Below are positions 34,528-64,000 of a stretch of DNA of 64,000 bases, in pieces. A program made the position numbers and the translations under genes. This DNA is from Acanthopleura granulata (lineage: Eukaryota > Mollusca > Polyplacophora > Chitonida > Chitonidae). The notes beneath the pieces are model-generated. The model ran no database searches, was not told the DNA's origin, and saw only the letters and a list, made by a program, of their open reading frames with translations. Numbering within the stretch: position 1 is the stretch's first letter; each line of letters opens with the position of its first letter. The stretch spans positions 11,059,498 to 11,123,497 of the forward strand of contig JABBOT010000010.1 in assembly GCA_016165875.1 (NCBI GenBank), read 5' to 3'.

Positions 34528-34859
34528 GACTTTATCAAAAGTTGCATTGCTGGGTCATTTTGTGTGTTCACTCGAACTTCCTCCACAACCATGACCTATG
34601 AAACAGCGTTATGAACAATGTAGTTTACATAGGCCTCTGCAACATTATCTGATGTGGGGACAGCGCACGGATGTCTAATAATGAAGTCAGCAGGTTTGTA
34701 GTTGTCTCTCCCTGGACGATATACTAACTTAATAATGGTTTAAAAGTGTTAGGGCTTGAAATATAGCCATGAAAAGTTCAAGTCATTTTCACAAACCCCC
34801 AAATTCTCTTTCAAGGGGGATACAAGAATTTGAAAGAAACTCAGAAAATGTATATCATG

Positions 34860-37130
34860 AATCGACGGAATCTCCGGCCCGAATTAACTCATCCACACCA
34901 ACTCTGGTGGATCATACATACAAATGTATCCTGGGATGAAAAGTTGCAAGTTCGCGTCCCAGTTCTTGCCATAGGTGATCATTTGCCAATCTGTATCACT
35001 CTTACATTAACGGTCAACATCAGTTTCAATGACAGTCAATTTCACCGTGACCTAATGGATGTACCCTGGGGAAGTATAGATCACATCATAAATCCTGAAA
35101 CGGCTATAAATGGATGGTCAAATATATTCTGATATATTCTAACGAGGCGAGTAAATAAAGGATATTGTACAGTGAAGGATGAATACCATAAATATTGTTC
35201 GAGTGAATGATATCATTTCCACCTCTCACGAAGAGACTCCTGGGTTATCATTCCCACCTCTCACGAGAACAATATTTATGGTATCCAGCCTTCAATCTGC
35301 AATATTCTATTTATTAGTTATACCCTAACGGTATCATGATTTTGTGTACTTTAAAAACTTTTCAGCATATTTTTTCCAGCCGTAGGCGGTCACAGGCATC
35401 CCTAGAGCGTGATGTTGTGTACATGAAGTGTTATATGACGCCGTGTCTTCTTGTGTGACGGGAGATTGTAGCAGTTGATTAAACTTGCATTATGACGTCA
35501 TTCCGTTGAGATCAGATTGGAACTTTATAAAATAAAATGTTTCTTCTTTGACATCGTGACTTCTGGGTGTGAAAAAACGAAATGTGATATTCCACTGCAA
35601 TGAAAATAACAGTTTTATCAGTGAAAGACATGCTGAGATTTCACTGACGTATAAATAATACAACGCGTTTCAAAATCGTTATGTGTCAATGAAGACATTC
35701 TAAATTCTATGTTTCAAAGAGATATGTATAAAAGTAGGTGAGGCGAATAAGTGCGTGTACAAAGACGTGCCACTGTTCATATGACTTCAAAGAAAACGCA
35801 TCTACTCCCAACAAGTCCTTGGAGATCTTGCTAAAATATAATCCTGAACAAAACAGTCTGCAGTCTGATTCTATCGCTGTTGAGGACGACAACGTAATAA
35901 ATGGCCCAGCTTCTATAAGCAATATCTTCAATACGTTTTTCTCTAAGTCGTTCAGCATTTGATAGATAGTAATAACATGGCCAAGAAAATTTTGTCCCAA
36001 ATCTTGACAAACTCAAGGGACAAATGGACGAGAAAGTTCCGCATGATACTTTTTACTCAATTAAATACATGTATCTCGTGTTGCTCTTTTACAATACCAT
36101 TTAAACCTTGACAAAAATAAGGCAAGTGGCGTAGACAGCATCAGTGGTAGCCTCCGCCCATCGGCTGCGTCTTTTATTGCAAAATCTCTGATCATGCTAA
36201 TTAGCAAATTTATATCTTATCACCAACTCTTTTCCAGATAAGTGGAAGATGTCCGTCCATTCCAAAGGATAAAGTTGAAACCTGTTGTCCTACATCTGTC
36301 GCGCCCATTGTTTCGAAAATGATTCAACAGCATGTGAATAATAACGTGCATAAGTATCTCACAAATTTCAAATGACTGCATGGTAATGAGTCTGGTTTTC
36401 GCTCAATACAATCGTATGAAACTGTACGGCTAAAAATCGTGGAAATCTCGCGTAGGGCAATAGACAAGGAGGAAATGAATGGAATTGTGTTTTTGAACTT
36501 CAAGTAGGCATTCGATACTGTTAATCATGATATCGTTAATCATTAACAAACCCAAAGTGTACAAATTTCCCCCAACTTCTATTGTCTTCTTTTTCCAGTA
36601 CTACCTATTTAACACACAACAGAAGGTTCCTGTGGAAGGAGAGATGTCTGATGCTATGGATATTAAGACTGGTCTCCCCCAATTTTCCATACTGGGGCCT
36701 TTACTTTTTTTCTATACATAAATGATCAATTATTATTTGTGAAAGACAGCGGCAATTTGATTGTCACCTTCACTTATAACACAACTACAGTATATACTGG
36801 TCCTCAAGAGAGTGTCTGAGATATAGCCCAAGGTTAACATCAGTATGGTCAGAATTAAAGACAAGTATGACAAGAACTCATGTTCATTAATCCTCAAAAA
36901 TCTAAAGACATGATGTGGGTTCCACACAAGGATTGAAGTTAATCAAAGGTCGATTAACACGTCCGTGTATAGTGATGTTTTCTGTAAATCTTATGTTCTT
37001 CCTCGCTTTGATTATTGCTGTTCGGTGTGGGGAAACTGTTCAATTACAAGTGGAGAACAAATAGTCTACTTACAGAAGAGCGGCTTGTTTAGCTCTACAC
37101 AAAAGATGAACACATATAGAAAAACTTAAC
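34860..37130 (+). mobile_element. Degraded CR1/Jockey-like LINE
   Basis: Plus-strand pieces occur in order: the endonuclease C-terminus (about 34890-35000, STPTLVDHTY and AIGDHLPICITL), a linker (FHRDLMDVPWGSIDHI; PASISNIFNTFFSKSF at 35900-35950), and reverse transcriptase blocks. The RT blocks are KASGVDSISG near 36120, NFK-stop-AFDTVNHD near 36495-36530, TGLPQFSILGPLLFF near 36670-36715 and LPRFDYCCSVWGN near 36990-37030. Stops and frameshifts are frequent. A hairpin element sits within it at 35149-35317. The clade is a guess from motif style. Confidence 0.75.
35149..35317. repeat. Hairpin (fold-back) element in LINE remnant
   Basis: Arms of about 51 bp (35149-35200 and 35267-35317) are inverted copies with few mismatches; the core ataccataaatattgttc and its complement match perfectly. 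The loop of about 66 bp carries a direct repeat of cacctctcacgag-like sequence. The structure is typical of a small MITE or fold-back element. No target-site duplication was confirmed. Confidence 0.65.
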
Positions 37131-37796
37131 AATAATATAATATTTTGCAGAATGAGAATTTTTTTTAACTTCGGAGCTTACAGGTACATATGCCCCTGCG
37201 TGTGTTTTGTGACAAGTGTGACTTTGTATCACACCGTGAGAAAATTCCCAAAATACAACACTGACTCAATTATACCCGCAGGACTAAATAGCTAAATATG
37301 ATGTACTGTGCATAAATCACACCAAGTACACTAGAGAGGATACTGAAACAAAACACTGATTCAAAACAGACAACGCTTGCAGGTAGTTTATGAAGTGAAC
37401 GGACATGCCTTGTTGGTACATGTAAGCCCACTTTCAACTTAGTGGACAATGTTGATAATAAGGCTATCTACAACATGATAATCATTCAGACATAGGCCTG
37501 CTGTGTACATATCATTTCACTTTGTGTTCGCCTTGTTATTTCAAATAAATTTATTCAGGTCATCTCATTAGAGAAGGAAAAAGCACAAAAATTGTGAAGA
37601 AAAAAAATCCGATGGAAGACTTTGAAAAAGTTGATTGTAAATAAGGCCTTCAATGTTTTTTTTCCTCTGATTTTTCTTTAATTAATAAATGTCATCTGAA
37701 ATGACTGTTGTGGAGACCACATTTGTATATATATCATCTAGACGCAGTAATAGGGTGTGATGCAGAGTGTAAATTTGTGGCCTTTATTCCAACTCA
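37131..37796. other. Intergenic stretch, nothing recognised
   Basis: AT-rich sequence without a credible ORF, RNA gene or clear repeat. The first ~200 bp may still be the worn 3' end of the LINE to the left. Confidence 0.5.
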
Positions 37797-38520
37797 TGTG
37801 TAAAATGTGGATCATGTGGATCAAAGGGACCATGCCAGCATGGGATCATCCGACTAAGGGATCTTACCATTAAGATATCATGCCAGCATGGGATCATCCG
37901 ACTAAGGGATCTTACCATTAAGATATCATGCCATCATGGGATCATACCAGTAACGGGTCACTAGTAAGGGAACATACCTGTAAGGGATCATACCAGTCAG
38001 GGATCATACTAGTAATGGGTCATACCATTAGGGAATCATGCCAGAGCGGGGTCATGCCAGTAAGGTATCATGCCATCATGGGATCATACCAGTAACGGGT
38101 CATATACTAGTAAGGGATCATACCTGTAAGGGATCATACCAGTAGGGGATCAAACTAGTAATGGGTCATACCATTAGGGAATCATGTCAGAGTGGGATCA
38201 TACCAGTAAGGTATCATGCCTTCATGGGATCATACCAGTAATAGATCATGCCAGTCAGAGATCATACCATTAAGGGATCATGCCAGCGTGGGATCATGAG
38301 ACACTTTCACAAAACTTGGTAAATCACTTCTCTCGTGGCTTTTCTCGTAAAAGACGTCGTGAAAGTTATAACGTCATAAGGCTGTGTGATTTACGAGAAA
38401 AGTTAGGAAAAACTGATTTAGGAAGTTTTGTGAAAGTGTCTCATGATCCCTTACTGGCATGATCCCATTTACGATTTACGGTATTTTGTGAAAGTGTGTC
38501 AGTAATGGATCATACCAGTA
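37797..38520. repeat. Minisatellite with ~16-bp unit
   Basis: Degenerate repeats of gggatcataccagtaa (16 bp) fill this stretch. Longer blocks are duplicated as well: a ~49-bp block twice at 37825-37925 and a block of roughly 130-150 bp twice at about 37930-38225. A palindromic segment interrupts it at 38291-38449. Confidence 0.9.
38291..38449. repeat. Palindromic segment inside minisatellite
   Basis: The 20-bp arm at 38298-38317 is exactly complementary to 38423-38442, and weaker pairing continues inwards (cttttctcgtaaa in both arms) and outwards into ggatcat/atgatcc. On its right the minisatellite motif runs in the reverse orientation for about two units. A partial third copy (attttgtgaaagtgtgtc) lies at about 38484-38501. 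Confidence 0.75.
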
Positions 38521-40130
38521 AGGCTGATCTGAGCTATTCTCTCACTTCACAAATCAAAGTTTCCTCAGCAAATGTTAGCAGTATTTAGGCCAGTAGGCAT
38601 GTGCTCATAAGCCATACCACCACCCCACTTTAGTGTTATTTCCATTACCGGCAGTAGGTCCGGTTACTTGATACCATTTAATGTGAGCCAATCATGTTTA
38701 GTCTCAAATGCACAGCCATGTTCTGCCTCTATCAGCGCAATATCTGTCTTCTTTATATATTTACTTTTAATCTACTTTCCAATTTGTGAATAAGCTTTCT
38801 GAGTGATTCCTTTGATATACTGATACGAGAAAGGAAAATTGGATACAGCCAAGATCTACAATTCCTGTTTTAAACACTGGTTGCAAGATTGTAGATTATA
38901 AGATCAGAGAGCAGCTGCAATCAAAAGTCGAACAGTGTAAGAGCTAGGCTACATGTGCATGTCACAAGTATAGAGCCTATCTATAACCTACACGTAGACC
39001 TAGTGAAAGTGCCCCCGGGACACTAAGCCCCCCCCCCCCGCTCCCTTTGGACATAGCCCATACCCCCGGATCTTCACCGCCTCCCTTCCCGGAAAATTTC
39101 CCTCACATTCATATTCATACAGACATGCAAATATGTACAATGTATACTTATAATTAAGGGAAAATACTTACATTGCCGTTATGCTACGTTACCTCTCAGG
39201 TTTAAGTTATGCAATTAATAACTAAAAAATGAATAAAGAAATATTCATTAAGACTATATAAACGTGTATTTATGAAAGTTTACATATACTTTCAGTTCTC
39301 AGTAGTTTACATTTACAGTTCTCCAAAATGGGGTTTAAATATTGATTTACACTTTAAATGCTATGTAATGTACTGGTGAAGACTCCTATATTTCATGTGC
39401 TGGAGCACAGGAGATACCCGGTACTGGCATGACTGGATCAACCCTAGACTTGCGCTGGCAGCACCACATATATAGAACAATAAGTATAGAGAAGAATACA
39501 ATCAATAATAATTCCACAATGAGGGGAAATGATTGAAGCATATATGTAAGCTTTCATAAAACAGTAGCTACATGCAGCCTTACAGAATATTTATTCATTC
39601 ATTTTAGTAATTAATTGCTTAACTTTAACCCTACACCTACAGTGAAACATATTGATGACTTCCTCCATAATGGTGTTTAAGTATCTGTACACAAATATTT
39701 TGGAACATGGCTCTTAGCTGTTAGTCTATCTTTTATCTTGACTTTTAAATTTACCTTATATGATTCATTTACAAGTATATTCAGTTAACTGGATGAAACC
39801 TTTCTAAGTGCAACGGGCCTACTGACCGAAAAGAAAAAAGAAAGACAAAACAACAAACCCACATCAACTTCCATAAGCCAACCGTTCTTTCTAATCTCCA
39901 TAGCCTTTGATCTCATTTCTTGGAAACATCAATTTAATTAAAGTAGCTTGAAATATATAAAATAGTTTAGAGTATATATATATTTACATAGTAAAGATCC
40001 GTCCTTACATATCTGCACTTGATGTTGCATGATTCAATTCATATTGTCAACGTGGTTACCTCCCTTCCATTTTGAAGTTTCCAGCGGGAAACCTTGCGAG
40101 ACGAAAGGAATCCCCGTAGAATTACTATTA
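38521..40130. other. Intergenic stretch upstream of PPP4R3
   Basis: No ORF, RNA gene or recognised transposon was found. There is a C14 run near 39030 and a short TA-rich run near 39975. The last few hundred bases must hold the upstream promoter of PPP4R3, but no TATA box stands out. Confidence 0.5.
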
Positions 40131-40136
40131 GCCATT

Positions 40137-40151
40137 CAATATGGCGGCAAG
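40137..40151 (+). promoter_or_regulatory. Possible YY1-type site near PPP4R3 start
   Basis: The sequence caatatggcggcaag contains the ATGGCGGC core bound by YY1 in animal promoters. It lies about 320 bp upstream of the start codon, where the transcription start of a housekeeping gene would be expected. This is a motif match only. Confidence 0.3.
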
Positions 40152-40460
40152 TTAGGGCTAAGTGTTTATCGGAAGTGTTTTTCAACGACTGATGCTAGAG
40201 ATAAGGTATGCTCTTGTGGGAGATTGATACTACCATTTCTTGACAATAACCAGGCTTCATGTTTAATCACATTGCACCAGTTGTTGTGAAATGGTTTCAT
40301 TTTCAAAATTTTTTCTCCAGATCCCATGCGCTGTGGTATTTTGGTTGAGAAGAGGGAAGGCCTTTCCGACGGGGTCTGCTCCCCTGTCAAGTCGACGGTT
40401 AATCCGAATGTTGGGGAAAAACAACGGAGTGTTACCGTTTTGTGATAGCAAGCAATAACG

Positions 40461-59192
<18,732 letters not shown>

Positions 59193-61085
59193 CCCAGACC
59201 TCCTCGCCTCGTCACCTAGCCAACAAATAATGTACTCTTGTGTGTGGCTTGCCTACAAGCGAGATGCTTGGGAGACAAGACTACCAGAGCAAAGTGGTGA
59301 ATGAGAGACGCCTGCATCAGAACTGTGACAGTGAAAAGCGGGCGCTAGAACTGTGACGATGAGACAAGTGCATCAGAAGTTAACTGAGATGTGTGGAGCA
59401 GAACTGTGAATGATAAACTGTGGCTGCTGTGGGCAGAGTAGACAGCCTATTAGGGACAAATTGGAATATATTATTTGTTAATTTTAAATAGGAGACCTAG
59501 TACTATTGGGGTAAGGATAGAGGATGGGTCATGGTCCCAGGATTGTCCTTGACCCCACATGAGACTGCTGACCTCTGACCTTGTTGACAGACGTGTAGAC
59601 ATGTTTATCATTCCAAAGCGACCTTGACCTCAGTGTTGGGTTCTCCTCGTGACCTGTATTTCTCACTCTCCCTCTCTGCTTCTTCCCATGGAGCCTCGCA
59701 TGTGCTCGTCTTTATGAACTGCTACCCTGCACTCAAGGGCCTGCACCAAAACCCTGTCTCTCAGGCCTTGACAAACACAGTGGACCAATCCTTCAGTTGC
59801 TCTTCTGATTCTCTGGCTAGCTGTGAACAAAGTTCATGTTCTCTCTTAATTGTACGTGTAATTCAGATGTTATTTTTGTAGCGAAAGATGATTGTGTGCA
59901 AGTTTGCCATCAAGTTTTACGAATTTAGGTCATAATTTATAAGATTTGAAGACATCATTTGACTGTTGTATTTTCTGACAAACACATGAGGCTATGTCCA
60001 GAGTAATATATGTCTAGATTTTGTATAGAAAATCATTGGTGACACAAAATTCTGTGGTTTTTATTTCTGTATCTCAAAGTGTATGTGTGTGAATTAGTAG
60101 ACTGTGGTAATGTAAATATATTTTAAAGGAAAGCCTGCTGCATTGTGCTATGAAGTTCATTCTTATCACTGGCTGATTTACTCTATGTGTTACTCTGTGG
60201 TCTCAGATACAGTGTCAGTGCTGTGAACTAATCACCAGCTTGACAAGAGTGGTGAACTGTCCAGGCTCTAGACCCTGCTAATTACAAAGCTGATCAGGTG
60301 ACAGACAAGAATGAAGGAACATCAGTAATGGACACTGTACTGTCCAGGTGCAATAGACACAATATAAGTGAGACACAATAAGTTAACTGCTAAGTTGTTT
60401 GCTGGATTATGTTTATTACTGGTTGAGCGAGGACATCGGACATTGGTTTCTTCAATCTGAATCCTAGACAAATAAAAACCATCCAGCTGTGTGTGTGTCA
60501 TGGCAACATTTTGTTAAACCTTGTGTGGAAGTCTGATATGTCATCTGGATTTTTACCTGTATTTCAGTCAAACATGTAAGAGCTCCTCTACAAAGCTAGT
60601 CTTTGTACTTGATCTGCTCTTATTGTGCCGAGGGTGTGGTTAGTGTCTGGCTGCTGTGTGGTCAGTAGTGTAGTGCTTCCAAGACAAACCTCTGACAGTC
60701 GTCCCTGCTGACTTATCCCACATTGTGCACAAACTTCACATAACCACTGGCCATTATGGCTTGTCACAAAATTCAGATTCCAGTTGAATCCTGGTCACCA
60801 TATGTTGTCTGAGAGTGTCAGGCCTAAGAGTAAAATCTCCAGTCCATACGTGGTTGTGTGACCAGTGGCTGATGCATGCTGGCTTCATGGCCCGCGGGCT
60901 GGCTCCATGCCTGGGTAGTAATGAGAGATTGGAGGGTAAGGCTCTCAACGGCAGCACAGTCACAGATTTACTTGTTTTTATCATCACAACCTGTGTACAG
61001 AGGAACAGCATGGCTGCCGCCAGTAACAACCACATGGGATAATGTATAAACTTGATTGTATAATAAATCTTTTCCTGTATAAAGA
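59193..61085 (+). other. PPP4R3 3' untranslated region (putative)
   Basis: The stop codon TAA at 59190-59192 is followed by about 1.9 kb without exon-like features. AATAAA hexamers at 60471-60476 and 61062-61067 are both plausible polyadenylation signals; the later one is followed by an AT-rich stretch. The exact 3' end is inferred. Confidence 0.5.
61062..61067 (+). terminator. Candidate polyadenylation signal of PPP4R3
   Basis: The hexamer AATAAA lies in taataaatcttttcc, 1.87 kb after the stop codon. The hexamer at 60471 is an alternative. Confidence 0.4.
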
Positions 61086-61224
61086 GTAGTATATGTTATA
61101 CAATAATTATTACAGATATATAATGCTAGTTGTGATTGTCATTGATGCATATATTGCATGTCTACTTCTGTTGAGTGTGGTGGTTCAAGAGCTGTAGATG
61201 GGGATTTGTTGTGGCTTGATACAA

Positions 61225-61460
61225 GCAGTGAATGGATGGATGGGTGGGTGATTGTGTGGATGGTTGTTGAAGTATACACGGGTGTATGGGTGATTGTATG
61301 GATGGGTGATGAAATTTACGTAAATGGTTTGTGAAATATGCATGGATCGTTGGGTGGCTTTGAAATATACTTGAATGGGTGGTTGTCTATATGGCTGCCG
61401 ACATGTGCATGGATGGGTGGATGGTTGTCTGTATGGTTGGTGAGATATGCATGGATGGCT
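61225..61460 (+). repeat. Degenerate GGATGG-type tandem repeat
   Basis: Imperfect repeats of ggatgggtgg and ggttg with interspersed gaaatatgcatggat blocks of irregular length. Confidence 0.75.
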
Positions 61461-64000
61461 TGGTATGACAGTACTTGCAAGGCGACACATTGTCCCTACA
61501 GCTTCTACCTCCTTGTCTGAATCCTACAATCACTGACCAACACTTCAATTCCACCCATTGAAAACTCCTTGAAAATGTTCAGTGGAAAGTACATGTATTT
61601 TGTATATTTTCCATTAGACACATTGAGAAAATGTTGAACCAGCTTTAGTTTAACGCCTATAGTGCAGAAATCCAGAATAGATTTTCCAAACTTTGAAGTG
61701 TTTGATGTATCTACTGTTACAATTCATAAGTATTCATCACATTTGATACCGTTGCTGTTTTTACAGTTTATCTGTGTGTGTTTGTATTAAGAGCGTGTGA
61801 GTGAATGAGGGGATTGGTATCATTCGCAGATTTTTCATCTGTATCAGTCAGAAATTTTTTTACCGTGTAACATTCAAATCATGTTTAATAAATGCATTAC
61901 AAGTATTTTTTTGCTGGTTTGGTCTGGTGGAATTTTAGTTTCTTTACAGGAAACCTCATTTAATTCCGTCATACTGGTATTTTCCTTGTTCTCCATGTGC
62001 GGTCAGTGGTCTAAAGCTCAACCTATACTATCAAGTCAGTCATTAGGCCAATGGTCTAATGATTTCACTCGTCTCTAAAGATGTAGTTTTTTGGGTGAAT
62101 TTTTAGATCATTCATATTATATTGTTGATACTTGGCACTTTAAAGTTAGTACCAGCAGTATCAAAAGGGGCAAAGAATTTCCCGCGGAGCAGTGAAGTAG
62201 GAATTCAGTACCTGCCAGTTTTATGCTTCTTGGATCTTCAACACATGTATGCTCATGTGACCCTGTTCTCTCCTGGCAGCACTGTTGGCCTTTGGGCAGG
62301 GAAAAGGTTACAAGTATGTCTCAAAATTAATAATTAAGATCATCTGACTGTTAGATCAGTTGTCCATCAAATACCCCATGTGATCAGAAAACGCTTTTGT
62401 TTTGATGACATAAAAAAATGGTAACTTTGTGGTCTCACAGCACACTACTTGTCCTCCACTTTTATGGTGTAAGTATCTGTATATCACGTGGAAAAAATTG
62501 TCACTTACTTGCCAATTGTTGATGGCTTACACCAAGTGTGGTTATAATGAACAATCAAATAATCCTCCCAGTGTCCAATAGCGTCCGCAGGTTTTGACTT
62601 TCGTCATTACAACAGGGCGAGGTCTCATCAAATGATGTTGCCATTTTCAGGCTTGGTAGAGTAACTTCCCTATAACTTCCCTGACAGCTTGTGTGTTGAG
62701 AAGAATCTAGTCAGAATTTTGTTTCTGTTGCCTAAAATGATATCCAGCATCGCAAGAAAGCACATTTCAGGTGTTTTATTTCATCTTTTTGGCTAAATTG
62801 TCAATATGGTATATACCAACTCATGTTAAATCGTGCTTGTTGACACTACCATGTCGTAAAGTGGAGACGTCCCGTCACAAAGGGGGCATCAGGTTGTTGT
62901 GAACATGAACATCAACCCTTTCCTGTGTGCCCTACCACATCTACCCATTCACCAGGGACAGGCCTTACATAAACAATGCATGCAAAATCCAATCCCACCG
63001 TAGACCACCCATAAGGGGACAGGGATAAAAATAACCAAGGCGAGAAGAAACCAAGCAGCTTGGTGATCAGTACTTCAGTTTAAATTCCAGCCTGTTGACC
63101 TGACAGCTGGCTGACAGAAAAGGCGGGTCTACAAATCGTCCACTACACTTATGCAAAGTTTCAGGACAATCTGTTTTAAACCTGTATAAAACTGTTGACA
63201 AGCTCTCATTTTTGGGAATTCTGGATGTCACCTTCACTGGGTTCCTTTTGCCATGTTGTTGACAGCTGTTGTATATGGGAAATGTTCTTTAGTCCTCATA
63301 TGACTCAAAAAATCATTAAGCAAAGAAATAAACAGATGAACTTAAAATGAAATTAATTCTAAAATCCTGCTAAAAAAAGGAAAAAAAAAAAGAAACCCTT
63401 AGACATCTTCACCATTGCTCATGTACCAAGTTACGGCACAATCCAACCCAGGTCTGTTGGCAAGGACTTCTTTAAGCAAAGAAATACACAGATCAACTTT
63501 AAATGAAATCAACTCTAAAAATCCTGCCAAAAAAACCAAAAGGAAAAAGAACAAGCAGGCATCTTCACCAAAACTTGTGCACCAAGTTACGGCACAATCC
63601 AACGTAGGTCTGTTGGTGAGGAATGCTTTAATCCTTGTTCCCCTTGAGATGAGCATTGGCAGGACAAATTGTCACACTGATTAACTCTGACCTGTGTGTT
63701 CGAGAGCCTCGTGTTATATCGTTTGCAAATCAACCCTTTTGGTTGTGGCTGGAGATGTCCTGATCGGGATTAGTGAGTAGGGTACTGGACAAAACCAGTA
63801 CGGATGGTCCTCCTTCTTTGAGCACATGGCATCTACTCATTCATATTATTTTGGTTCTGATGGTCAAAACATGTCAATATCTTGTTGGCGAGCGTTCCAT
63901 TAAGTTAACAGTAATTCATGTTTATGATCTGCAGAGCCCTATGGTTCTTATTGTAACATCTGCAGCACTTAGGTTTTTCTCAACATCAACGCAGGCACAA
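61461..64000. other. Intergenic stretch after PPP4R3
   Basis: No convincing ORF, splice pattern, RNA gene or transposon was found, apart from the duplication at about 63318-63630. Confidence 0.5.
63318..63630 (+). repeat. Tandem duplication, ~155-bp unit
   Basis: The order aagcaaagaaata, an A-rich stretch, catcttcacca, then accaagttacggcacaatccaa and ggtctgttgg occurs twice, starting near 63318 and 63475. The copies differ by small changes and A-run lengths. Confidence 0.82.

Larger units (their letters stand above)
32541..34740 (-). mobile_element. Degraded Ty3/gypsy retrotransposon fragment
   Basis: Read on the minus strand this is the 3' part of a gypsy-type element. It has an RNase H/connection end near 34735-34541 (YRPGRDN, ADFIIRHP), the integrase zinc-binding region (GHQDVVKTKELLRQKVWFP), the integrase core start (VDLTGPFP) and a later piece (TPHSSAKVSPFEALTGR). 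It ends in the integrase C-terminus (SVGDTVLMKQHRRNKLSTPF, then TARRGKRQVTRN). Frameshifts and stops are frequent. The 32692-33240 stretch between the integrase end and the LTR shows no clear ORF. A SINE is inserted at 34373-34527. Gag, protease and the main RT are not present. Confidence 0.85.

Noticed and set aside
37797..38520. Short regular repeats resembling a CRISPR array
   Set aside because: Repeats are contiguous and degenerate with no unique spacers of constant length, and the sequence is eukaryotic. It is a minisatellite.

Overview
The window is eukaryotic nuclear DNA, most likely from a mollusc or a close lophotrochozoan relative. The evidence is a canonical metazoan 16-exon PPP4R3 gene, several copies of a tRNA-derived SINE that I recall as characteristic of molluscan genomes, and a mix of Tx1/L1-like LINE, CR1/Jockey-like LINE and Ty3/gypsy remnants. 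The species cannot be named from sequence alone.

Region 1 (1-32545) is a tandem array of a unit of about 1.4 kb. Each unit carries one 72-nt tRNA-Glu gene on the minus strand followed by a Pol III T-run terminator. Thirteen intact-looking genes are present: three read UUC (units 1, 3 and 4) and ten read CUC. Unit 1 carries a D-stem mismatch. A further gene (unit 10) is broken inside a short stretch unusually rich in indels. Unit variants recur every third unit (about 4.2 kb). The right end of the array is old and decayed.

Region 2 lies inside the array. A full-length two-ORF non-LTR retrotransposon (20964-26315, minus strand) sits inside tRNA-Glu gene number 15. It has a 13-nt A tail, an 11-bp target-site duplication, an intact ORF1 (397 aa, CCHC knuckles) and an intact ORF2 (1298 aa, APE endonuclease, reverse transcriptase, zinc-binding C-terminus). 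A second, decayed relative (about 27643-30876) has its 5' end at the same place in another tRNA-Glu copy. Together they suggest a LINE lineage that targets tRNA-Glu genes. A third, more divergent APE-LINE fragment (about 31360-31865) is inserted elsewhere in a decayed unit.

Region 3 (32541-40100) is transposon debris. It holds a degraded Ty3/gypsy pol fragment with a putative polypurine tract and 3' LTR (minus), with a SINE nested in it, then a degraded CR1/Jockey-like LINE (plus) interrupted by a hairpin element, then a 16-bp-unit minisatellite containing a palindrome.

Region 4 (about 40100-61090, plus) is the one clear protein-coding host gene: PPP4R3 (SMEK/falafel), regulatory subunit 3 of protein phosphatase 4. 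All 16 coding exons could be joined with consensus GT/AG sites into an 823-codon reading frame. Its introns hold SINE copies, three tandem-repeat blocks and a 1.47-kb DNA transposon-like insertion with perfect 17-bp terminal inverted repeats. The rest (61090-64000) shows only simple repeats and a local duplication.
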